Of a stretch of 33,393 bases of DNA, positions 1 through 6,239 are shown piece by piece. Origin of the DNA: an uncultured bacterium (GTDB lineage: Bacteria; Bacillota; Clostridia; Lachnospirales; Lachnospiraceae); the NCBI GenBank assembly GCA_905214675.1, contig CAJMMS010000016.1, forward strand, positions 1 to 33,393, written 5' to 3'. Numbering within the stretch: the first letter of the stretch is position 1; each line of letters opens with the position of its first letter. A model generated the notes under the pieces. It was not told where the DNA came from. It saw only the letters and a program-made list of their open reading frames with translations, and searched no databases. A program made the translations under genes and the position numbers.

Positions 1-82
1 CCGAATTTCGAAGCGGGGCATTAAGCCATAAAAGCACTCCTGTGCAAGCACATCGTGCTTTCAGGCTTTTGCCCCTGCATTA
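1..82 (-). ncRNA. Structured RNA element, copy A (5' part, runs off window)
   Basis: Read on the minus strand, an extended -10 promoter (88-96) is followed by a two-tier hairpin. The outer stem pairs 15-20 with 70-75 and AAGCC (23-27) with GGCTT (64-68). The next stem pairs AAGCAC (32-37) with GTGCTT (55-60). An apical TGTGC/GCACA stem is separated by a small GA/GGA internal loop. About 75 bases align with copy B at 29118-29186, and both outer tiers carry paired base changes that keep the helix. No frame stays open across both copies. The 3' half lies outside the window. The RNA interpretation is inferred from covariation and promoter position; I cannot assign it to a named RNA family. Confidence 0.65.
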
Positions 83-87
83 CTGGT

Positions 88-96
88 ATTATACCA
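88..96 (-). promoter_or_regulatory. Extended -10 promoter for RNA copy A
   Basis: The minus strand reads TGGTATAAT, a consensus TATAAT (88-93) with the TGn extension (94-96). Transcription would start near 81, at the foot of the copy A hairpin. A TTGACT lies 21 bases upstream of the -10, too far for a normal -35, so the extended -10 probably carries the promoter. It is divergent from and partly overlaps the promoter of the flavodiiron gene. Confidence 0.6.
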
Positions 97-113
97 CCTT
101 TTCTATTTTTGTG

Positions 114-142
114 TAGTCAAAGTATTTTTTTCGCGGTATAAT
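114..142 (+). promoter_or_regulatory. Promoter of the flavodiiron protein gene
   Basis: TAGTCA (114-119), 17 bases, then a perfect TATAAT (137-142). The expected start is near 149, leaving a leader of about 45 bases before the ATG. The leader opens with a small AGGG/CCCT palindrome. The -35 overlaps the upstream region of the divergent RNA promoter, so the two could interfere. Confidence 0.6.
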
Positions 143-194
143 GCTAAGGGTAACTATTCCCTTACTATTTCTGAATGTACACAGGAGGTTCTAA

Positions 195-1361
195 ATGAAA
201 GACATTGTTATATCTGATTCTATTATTTACACTGGTGTAGATGATAAAAATATTGATCTTTTCGAAAGTCAGTATGTTGTTCCAAATGGTGTTTCCTACA
301 ATTCTTACGTGATCCTGGATGACAGAATCACTATCATGGATACGGTAGACCGCCGCGGCACTGAAGGATGGCTTGCCAACCTCAAAGCAACACTCGGTGA
401 CAAAAAGCCGTATTATGTGGTTGTATCTCATCTTGAACCGGATCATGCCGGAAATTTAAAGACACTGCTGGATCTGTATCCGGACATCAAAGTGATCGGA
501 AATCCAAAAACTTTCACGATGATCGCACAGTTCTTCGATGTGGATTTAAGCGATGACCGTAAGGTTGTTGTCGGTGAAGGAGATACCGTAAATCTCGGCA
601 CTCACACGCTTCAGTTCTTCATGGCTCCGCTCGTTCACTGGCCAGAAGTTATGGTTGCCTATGAGCAGACTGAAAAGATCCTGTTCTCCGCTGACGGTTT
701 CGGTAAATTCGGTGCCCTGGATGCAGACGAACCATGGGAAGATGAAGCAAGACGCTATTTTATCAACATTGTCGGAAAATACGGTGTACAGGTGCAGAAC
801 CTTCTGAAAAAAGCAGCTACGCTGGATATCCAGATGATCTGCCCGCTGCATGGTCCGATCCTGAAAGAAGATCTTGGTTATTACATAGGCAAATATCTGA
901 CCTGGAGCAGCTACGAACCGGAAGAAAAAGGCGTTGTGATCGCCTGTGCTTCGATCCATGGAAATACCATGACCGCTGCAAAAAAACTTGCCGAAATCCT
1001 CAAAGAAAAGGGCGAAAAAAATGTAGTGCTTTATGATCTTGCCAGAGATGATATGCCATCTGCGATCGCTGATGCTTACCGCTATGACCGTCTGGTAGTT
1101 GCCGCTGCATCCTACGACGGTGGCATCTTCCCTTGTATGGAAACTTTCCTTCGTAAGCTTAAAGCAAAGAACTTCCAGAAACGGAAAGTTGGCTACATCC
1201 AGAACGGAACCTGGGCTCCTTGCACTGCAAAACAGATGCAGGCAATCATGGGTGAAATGAAAAATATCACCAATGTCGAACCGGTCGTAACCATCAAATC
1301 TGCCATGAAAGCAACCGATGTTGCTTCGTTAGAGGCTCTGGCTGATGCACTGATGGCTTAA
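195..1361 (+). CDS. Flavodiiron protein (FprA-type flavoprotein, O2/NO reductase family)
   Basis: A 388-residue cytoplasmic protein with a metallo-beta-lactamase-fold diiron domain (about 1-245) joined to a C-terminal flavodoxin domain (about 246-388). The ligand set is complete: the H-x-E-x-D-H motif at H79, E81, D83 and H84, then H148, D167 and H219. The FMN phosphate loop is visible around residues 252-260 (ASIHGNTMT). Proteins of this family reduce O2 to water and/or NO to N2O with electrons from rubredoxin or NADH:rubredoxin reductase, protecting strict anaerobes. The sequence cannot tell O2 from NO preference. The start is fixed by AGGAGG at 183-188, six bases before the ATG. It is a single-gene unit with its own promoter and a strong terminator shared with the convergent gene. 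Confidence 0.95.
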   Translation: MKDIVISDSIIYTGVDDKNIDLFESQYVVPNGVSYNSYVILDDRITIMDTVDRRGTEGWLANLKATLGDKKPYYVVVSHLEPDHAGNLKTLLDLYPDIKVIGNPKTFTMIAQFFDVDLSDDRKVVVGEGDTVNLGTHTLQFFMAPLVHWPEVMVAYEQTEKILFSADGFGKFGALDADEPWEDEARRYFINIVGKYGVQVQNLLKKAATLDIQMICPLHGPILKEDLGYYIGKYLTWSSYEPEEKGVVIACASIHGNTMTAAKKLAEILKEKGEKNVVLYDLARDDMPSAIADAYRYDRLVVAAASYDGGIFPCMETFLRKLKAKNFQKRKVGYIQNGTWAPCTAKQMQAIMGEMKNITNVEPVVTIKSAMKATDVASLEALADALMA

Positions 1362-1367
1362 CATTTC

Positions 1368-1426
1368 AAAACAGGAAAAACCGCTTCATGCAGGATTTCT
1401 CCTTCCATGAAGCGGTTTTCTGTTTT
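1368..1426. terminator. Bidirectional intrinsic terminator
   Basis: A long inverted repeat pairs AAAACAG-(g)-AAA(A)-ACCGCTTCATG (1368-1390) with CATGAAGCGGTTTTCTGTTTT (1406-1426). A further AGGA/TCCT pair lies inside the loop. A-runs on one side and T-runs on the other make it usable from both strands. It ends the flavodiiron gene on the plus strand and the purine block plus membrane protein gene on the minus strand, whose stop codon lies at its foot. Confidence 0.9.
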
Positions 1427-2420
1427 AAAGATCGATCATTTCCACATCTACTTTTTTCTTTTTCTCCGGTGCTGGTTTCTGCGGTGTTGTCTCCGCTGCT
1501 TTCCTCGGTTCATTCTGTGTCACAGCCGCTGCTTCCTGCTCTTTTTTCTGGTGCTTCTTCTCGCGACGTGACAGGCGTTCCTGCGCTTTTCCATCGGCGC
1601 GTTTTTTATTCTCGCCAAACGTCTCTTCTACTGCCGGCGCTTCTTTCGTTGGCTGAACCGGCTGCGGTACTTCCTGCTGCATTCCGGTTGCTGCCTGCTG
1701 CTGGGTCGGTGCATAATAGTTTTCCGTAGCAAGATAACGCTCTTTTCTGGCAAACTCATTCGTCTGCAGATCCATTTTCTCCTGTATATCCCGAAGATCA
1801 TCCTTAAGATCACGGTTTTTCAGGATCAGATTGATCACAACAAAGAGAAGCAGTACGGATAAAGCGATCAGACCATAGATCACTTTCATACTGAAATCCG
1901 TATCGCTTTTCAGCTTGTCTACCTGCTGAAGCACTGCCGAAGCAGCATCTGAAACGGCTTCTGTCTCTGTTTCGGTCTGCACAGCTTCCGTCTGCACTTC
2001 CTTTTGTGTCTCTGTTTCCGTCTGCGGAGCCGTTGTCTCATTTGCTGCTGCGATCTGTTCGGCTGCATTTGGATGTTCTGCCTGTACATTCAGCGTGTAA
2101 ACCGCCTGTACACCACTTTCTGCCGTCACCGTTATGTATACTGTGGTCTTTCCATCTGTCAGAGTCTGACCGGAAATATCACAGGTAGCTGCACCATTTG
2201 AAGTAACCGGATCCAACTGCAGTTCCTCTGTTCCCTCCGGCACCACCACTTCATATTCTGTTGTACTGTAATCAAAATCCGGCGATACACTGACTGCATT
2301 TTCTATTCCCAGATCAGAAAGTGAATTATCATCTGATCCACTTGCAAACACGGTCACACCGGAAATACAGAGCAGAAGCATCATGCATACCGCCCAGATT
2401 TTCCATGTCTTCTTCCACAT
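1425..2420 (-). CDS. Single-pass membrane protein with cadherin-like beta-sandwich and coiled-coil tail
   Basis: 331 residues from ATG 2420, chosen because AAGGGAG sits eight bases upstream; an in-frame TTG at 2438 would add six residues. The layout is an N-terminal signal or anchor segment (about 1-27, possible cleavage after VFA), then about 80 extracytoplasmic residues resembling the cadherin-like beta-sandwich family (PF12733 type: Y/F-D-Y-x3-T-x2-Y, then V-x-V-P). Next come a Thr/Glu/Gln-rich linker (about 122-160), one transmembrane helix (about 180-201), a charged coiled-coil stretch, and a Lys/Glu/Pro-rich tail. It starts 24 bases after the purD stop on the same strand and shares the terminator, so it is probably cotranscribed with the purine genes. 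Its function is unknown; a cell-surface or envelope sensing role is only a guess. Confidence 0.8.
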   Translation of the reverse strand: MWKKTWKIWAVCMMLLLCISGVTVFASGSDDNSLSDLGIENAVSVSPDFDYSTTEYEVVVPEGTEELQLDPVTSNGAATCDISGQTLTDGKTTVYITVTAESGVQAVYTLNVQAEHPNAAEQIAAANETTAPQTETETQKEVQTEAVQTETETEAVSDAASAVLQQVDKLKSDTDFSMKVIYGLIALSVLLLFVVINLILKNRDLKDDLRDIQEKMDLQTNEFARKERYLATENYYAPTQQQAATGMQQEVPQPVQPTKEAPAVEETFGENKKRADGKAQERLSRREKKHQKKEQEAAAVTQNEPRKAAETTPQKPAPEKKKKVDVEMIDL

Positions 2421-2444
2421 TTTCCGTTCTCCCTTCAAAACCTT

Positions 2445-3716
2445 TTATGCTTCGTCAATCGCTTTTCCAATGTCGTGACGATAATATTTATTCTCAAAAT
2501 CAATCCACTCTACCGCTGCATAGGCATTTGCACGTGCCTCTTTGAGGTCTTTGCCTTTTGCGGTCACGCCAAGTACACGGCCTCCGTTTGTGACGATGCC
2601 TTCTTCGGTGCGTTTGCTGCCGGCATGGAATACATAGTAACCATCTTTGCCTTTGAATGTATCCAGTCCTTTGATCACAAAGCCTTTCTCGTATTTCACC
2701 GGATAACCGTCAGATGCCAGTACGACGCAGACTGCTGCATTGTCCTCAAACTGCAGGTCGATCTGGTCAAGTGTTCCGTCGATGCACGCCTCAAAAACGT
2801 CAATGATATCGGTTTTCATACGCGGCAGGACAACCTGTGCTTCCGGATCACCGAATCTTGCATTGTATTCCAGGACACGCGGACCTTTTTCCGTCAGCAT
2901 CAGTCCGAAGAAGATAATGCCTTTGAACTCTCTGCCTTCTGCTGCCATCGCATCCACCGTTGCCTGATAAATATATTTTTTGCAGAAATCATCGACTTCT
3001 TCGGTATAGAACGGACTCGGTGAGAAAGTTCCCATACCGCCGGTGTTCAGTCCGGTATCGCCGTCTCCGGCACGTTTATGATCCTGTGCGGAAGTCATCG
3101 TCTTGATGGTCTTGCCGTCCACATAAGAAAGTACAGACACTTCTCTTCCGGTCATAAACTCTTCTACCACCATCGTGTTTCCGGCCGTACCGAATTTCTT
3201 ATCCTCCATGATGGTCTTTACGCCCTCTTTTGCTTCTTCCAGTGTATTGCAGATCAGCACACCTTTTCCAAGTGCCAGTCCGTCTGCTTTCAGAACGATC
3301 GGAAAATCTGCACTTTCCAGATACTTAAGTGCTGCGGATGCATCGGTAAAGGTCTCGTAAGCAGCCGTCGGAATGTTGTATTTTTTCATCAGGTCTTTGG
3401 AAAATGCCTTGGAACCTTCCAGGATCGCTGCATTCTTGCGCGGTCCGAATACACGCAGTCCTTCTGCTTCAAATGCATCTACAATACCGCCAACCAGCGG
3501 ATCATCCATACCAACTACCGTCAGATCGATTGCCTGTTCTTTTGCAAATGCGACCAGTTTGTCAAATTCCATTGCCTGGATCGGTACACATTCTGCAAAC
3601 TCTTCAATTCCGGCATTGCCCGGTGCACAGTAAATTTTATCTACTTTTGGACTCTGTGCGACTTTCCATGCGATCGCATGCTCACGTCCGCCACTTCCGA
3701 CTATCAATACTTTCAT
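2445..3716 (-). CDS. purD: Phosphoribosylamine--glycine ligase (GARS)
   Basis: 423 residues, the usual length for PurD. It joins phosphoribosylamine and glycine with ATP to give GAR, the second step of de novo purine synthesis. The N-terminus KVLIVGSGGREHAIAWK is the family signature. An ATP-grasp core follows, with the lysine/glycine-rich ATP loop at VLKADGLALGKGV (about 140-152) and the ADP-contacting segment EYNARFGDPEAQ near 290. The start is ATG 3716 with AAGGA six bases upstream. It lies 84 bases downstream of purN; that gap holds a stem-loop and a possible internal promoter, so its level may differ from the rest of the block. The product is passed to PurN, encoded just upstream. Confidence 0.97.
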   Translation of the reverse strand: MKVLIVGSGGREHAIAWKVAQSPKVDKIYCAPGNAGIEEFAECVPIQAMEFDKLVAFAKEQAIDLTVVGMDDPLVGGIVDAFEAEGLRVFGPRKNAAILEGSKAFSKDLMKKYNIPTAAYETFTDASAALKYLESADFPIVLKADGLALGKGVLICNTLEEAKEGVKTIMEDKKFGTAGNTMVVEEFMTGREVSVLSYVDGKTIKTMTSAQDHKRAGDGDTGLNTGGMGTFSPSPFYTEEVDDFCKKYIYQATVDAMAAEGREFKGIIFFGLMLTEKGPRVLEYNARFGDPEAQVVLPRMKTDIIDVFEACIDGTLDQIDLQFEDNAAVCVVLASDGYPVKYEKGFVIKGLDTFKGKDGYYVFHAGSKRTEEGIVTNGGRVLGVTAKGKDLKEARANAYAAVEWIDFENKYYRHDIGKAIDEA

Positions 3717-3733
3717 CCTGCGTCCTTCTTTCT

Positions 3734-3763
3734 ATTATAAAGTACTTGAATATACGATGTCTC
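3734..3763 (-). promoter_or_regulatory. Possible internal promoter for purD
   Basis: On the minus strand GAGACA (3758-3763) is followed by 18 bases and a perfect TATAAT (3734-3739), about 18 bases before the purD start. The -10 is strong and the -35 matches four of six. The very short leader makes this uncertain. Confidence 0.35.
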
Positions 3764-3792
3764 CGGATTGTTTCGCATTTTTGCAATCCCGG
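3763..3792 (-). other. Intercistronic stem-loop between purN and purD
   Basis: CCGGATTG (3763-3770) pairs with CAATCCCGG (3784-3792) with one bulged base and a 13-base loop. No T-run follows on the minus strand, so it is more likely a processing or mRNA-stability hairpin than a terminator. It abuts the possible purD promoter. Confidence 0.45.
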
Positions 3793-3800
3793 CATCTTCT

Positions 3801-4427
3801 CTATTCTGTGATTATCGTTTTGCCATTTTCCACACGGACTTTTCCTTCTGCGATCAGACGGATCGCCTGCGGCATGATCTTCCATTCTGCCTGTTCCATC
3901 ACACGTCTCTGGAGCACTTCAGGCGTATCGCCCTGCTGTACTTCCACTGCCTTCTGAAGGATGATCGGACCGGTATCCGTGCCTTTATCTACAAAATGAA
4001 CGGTTGCACCAGTCACTTTTACTCCGCGCGAAAGCACACCTTCGTGTACTTTCAGTCCGTAATAGCCCGTTCCACAAAATGCCGGGATCAGAGACGGATG
4101 GATGTTGATGATCTTGTTCGGATAGGCATCCACCATGATCTCCGGGATCACGACCAGACAGCCTGCCAGAACAATGAGATCTGGCTCGTAGGACTGGATC
4201 TTCTCCAGAAGTGCCTGGTTAAATGCTGCGCGGTCTTTAAAATCTTTTGGTGAAACGCATGTTGCCGCAATGTTATGATCCTTTGCTCTTTGCAGCGCAT
4301 AGGCATTTTTATTGTTGCTGATCACGGCTTTGATCTCGGTATCTGGAATACTTCCATCCTTGATCCCGTCGATGATCGCCTGAAGATTGGTTCCGCCTCC
4401 GGATACCAGTACTACCAGTTTTAGCAT
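3801..4427 (-). CDS. purN: Phosphoribosylglycinamide formyltransferase (GART)
   Basis: 208 residues. It transfers a formyl group from 10-formyl-tetrahydrofolate to GAR, giving FGAR. The substrate phosphate loop VLVSGGGTNLQAIID opens the protein. The catalytic Asn-His pair lies in IINIHPSLIPAFCG (about 107-120) and the catalytic Asp in the DKGTDTGP segment (about 146-153). Its ATG (4427) overlaps the last codons of purM by seven bases in the sequence ATGCTAA, indicating translational coupling. It sits between purM and purD in the same operon. This is the folate-dependent PurN, not the formate-dependent PurT. Confidence 0.97.
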   Translation of the reverse strand: MLKLVVLVSGGGTNLQAIIDGIKDGSIPDTEIKAVISNNKNAYALQRAKDHNIAATCVSPKDFKDRAAFNQALLEKIQSYEPDLIVLAGCLVVIPEIMVDAYPNKIINIHPSLIPAFCGTGYYGLKVHEGVLSRGVKVTGATVHFVDKGTDTGPIILQKAVEVQQGDTPEVLQRRVMEQAEWKIMPQAIRLIAEGKVRVENGKTIITE

Positions 4428-5446
4428 AAGGTCACACCCTTCTCGCCGTTCTCGATCTCACCGATCACGTAAGCGGTCTCTCCTGCTGCTTTGATCGCTT
4501 CCATCGTCTTGTCAACGTCTGCCGGATCAACTGCAACAACCATACCGATACCCATATTGTATGTATTGTACATCATCTGTTCTTCAATCTGGCCTTCTCT
4601 TGCCAGCATCTTGAAGATTGCCGGAACTTCGTAGCTGTCTTTGCGGATCACAGCACGTACGCCTTCCGGCAGCATACGCGGAACGTTCTCATAGAATCCG
4701 CCGCCTGTGATGTGACTGCAGCCTTTTACGCGGACGCCTGCTTCTTTGACGCTGCGAAGTGCTTTCACATAGATCTTGGTCGGTGCGATCAGAGCTTCGC
4801 CCAGAGTCTTTCCAAGTTCTTCATGGTAAGTGTTCAGTGTCTTTTCATCCATGCTGAATACTTTTCTTACCAGTGAGAATCCGTTGCTGTGTACACCGGA
4901 AGAAGCGATGCCGATCAGAACGTCTTTTTCTTTTAAATCTTTTCCTGTGATCAGGTCTTTTTCATCCACAACACCAACTGCAAAACCAGCCAGGTCGTAC
5001 TCATCTACCGGATAGAATCCCGGCATCTCAGCGGTCTCTCCGCCAATCAGTGCTGCATCAGACTGTACGCAGCCTTCTGCCACACCGCTTACGATCTGGG
5101 CGATCTTTTCCGGATAGTTCTTGCCACAGGCAATGTAATCCAGGAAAAACAGCGGTTCTCCACCTGCACAGGCTATATCATTTACACACATGGCAACGCA
5201 GTCGATACCAACGGTATCATGTTTATCAAGAATAAATGCCAGTTTCAGTTTGGTACCTACACCATCCGTACCGGAAACCAGTGTCGGTTTTTCCATGTCT
5301 TTGAATTTCTCCATGGAAAATGCACCTGAAAATCCTCCGATGTTGGTCAGCACTTCGCTTCTCATTGTTTTCTTGATATGTTCCTTCATCAGTTCTACTG
5401 ACTTGTATCCTGCCTCGATATCCACTCCGGCTTTCTTGTAATCCAT
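4421..5446 (-). CDS. purM: Phosphoribosylformylglycinamidine cyclo-ligase (AIR synthetase)
   Basis: 341 residues, typical length. It closes the imidazole ring of FGAM with ATP to give AIR. The N-terminal DYKKAGVDIEAG motif, the GTDGVGTKLK loop (about 59-68), and the glycine-rich CSHITGGGFYENVPR segment (about 244-258) are diagnostic of PurM. The start is ATG 5446 with AGGGAGGA upstream. The stop overlaps the purN start. The 174-base gap to purE is filled by a palindromic element with terminal inverted repeats. A TATAAA with a weak -35 (TGAATA, 17-base spacing) lies between the element and the gene, so a secondary promoter is possible but not shown. Confidence 0.97.
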   Translation of the reverse strand: MDYKKAGVDIEAGYKSVELMKEHIKKTMRSEVLTNIGGFSGAFSMEKFKDMEKPTLVSGTDGVGTKLKLAFILDKHDTVGIDCVAMCVNDIACAGGEPLFFLDYIACGKNYPEKIAQIVSGVAEGCVQSDAALIGGETAEMPGFYPVDEYDLAGFAVGVVDEKDLITGKDLKEKDVLIGIASSGVHSNGFSLVRKVFSMDEKTLNTYHEELGKTLGEALIAPTKIYVKALRSVKEAGVRVKGCSHITGGGFYENVPRMLPEGVRAVIRKDSYEVPAIFKMLAREGQIEEQMMYNTYNMGIGMVVAVDPADVDKTMEAIKAAGETAYVIGEIENGEKGVTLC

Positions 5447-5490
5447 GCTTTTGTCCTCCCTTGGGGTTTGCTTTTATAATGTCTGTAATT

Positions 5491-5624
5491 GTAACTATTC
5501 AGTACAGGTCGAAGCACTTGCTGCTGAGACCGTAAGAATCTGATTCAAGTGTGCAAAAATCCCATTGTAAAACAATTTTTAATGGATTTTTGCATGTGTA
5601 ACTGTGAAGTTACTGAACAGTTAC
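5491..5624. repeat. 134-bp palindromic element with terminal inverted repeats (MITE- or REP-like)
   Basis: The left end GTAACTATTCAGTAC (5491-5505) is matched by the reverse complement of the right end, GTAACTGTTCAGTAAC (5609-5624), with one substitution and one extra base. Inside are a GGTC/GACC stem with an AGCA/TGCT inner pair (5507-5530), and a long A/T-rich hairpin 5552-5594 (TGCAAAAAT with ATTTTTGCA, then CCATT with AATGG). The right end also folds on itself (GTAACT/AGTTAC). There is no reading frame of note. The right terminus overlaps the purE stop codon. I infer a small mobile or dispersed palindromic repeat; it could instead be an intraoperonic RNA structure. Only one copy is in this window. 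Confidence 0.5.
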
Positions 5625-6124
5625 GCATAATTTTTGTATCCAACTTTCTGAAGCTTTGCGTCTTTTTCCACAACCTGTTCTTTCATTTCTTCAGAATATG
5701 CTTTCAGTCTGGAAAGCAGTTCCTCATCAGAAGTAGCAAGGATCTTCGCAGCTAAAATACCTGCGTTTGCCCCGCCGTTGATCGCTACGGTTGCTACCGG
5801 AATACCTGTCGGCATCTGTACGATCGAGTACAGAGAATCTCTGCCGCCAAGAGATGTTGTATGCATCGGAATGCCGATGACCGGCATTGGGAAGATTGCT
5901 GCACACATGCCTGGCAGATGAGCTGCCATACCTGCTCCGGCAATAATCACTTTAAAACCTTTGCTCTCTGCCGTCTTTGCATATTCAAAGAAAACATCCG
6001 GTTCGCGATGTGCTGAGATGATCGTCATCTCATAATCAATGCCCAGTTTCTCTAAAACGTCTGCAGCTTTTGCCATAACCGGCATATCTGAGTCGCTTCC
6101 CATTACAATTCCAACCTTTGCCAT
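5621..6124 (-). CDS. purE: N5-carboxyaminoimidazole ribonucleotide mutase (class I PurE)
   Basis: 167 residues. It converts N5-CAIR to CAIR in purine synthesis and normally forms an octamer. The GSDSDMPVM loop near the N-terminus, SAHREPD (about 40-46), the AGAGMAAHLPGM segment and DSLYSIVQMPTGIPVAT are standard for the class. Class I PurE usually works with PurK; no purK is present here, so a partner is expected elsewhere. AAGGAG lies eight bases before ATG 6124. It is the first gene after the purine promoter, with a leader of roughly 80 bases holding two small hairpins (GGTT/AACC and GAGGT/ACCTC). The last codons and stop lie in the terminal repeat of the downstream palindromic element. Confidence 0.96.
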   Translation of the reverse strand: MAKVGIVMGSDSDMPVMAKAADVLEKLGIDYEMTIISAHREPDVFFEYAKTAESKGFKVIIAGAGMAAHLPGMCAAIFPMPVIGIPMHTTSLGGRDSLYSIVQMPTGIPVATVAINGGANAGILAAKILATSDEELLSRLKAYSEEMKEQVVEKDAKLQKVGYKNYA

Positions 6125-6210
6125 GGTTCAATCTCCTTTTCGCATGTTAAATTGTCAGATTCTGAGGTTTATCACCTCTGTCGTGCGGTTTTACAACCCT
6201 GCATCCTATA

Positions 6211-6239
6211 ATTCTACTAATACTTTCTTTCATTGTCAA
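6211..6239 (-). promoter_or_regulatory. Promoter of the purE-purM-purN-purD block
   Basis: The minus strand has a perfect TTGACA (6234-6239), 17 bases, then TAGAAT (6211-6216). The -35 and spacer lie inside the last codons of the upstream aminopeptidase gene. The transcript would start near 6204. I saw no purine-riboswitch core or T-box sequence in the short leader. Confidence 0.75.

Noticed and set aside
6125..6204. Purine riboswitch ahead of purE
   Set aside because: The leader has two short hairpins but lacks the three-way junction core sequence and is too short.
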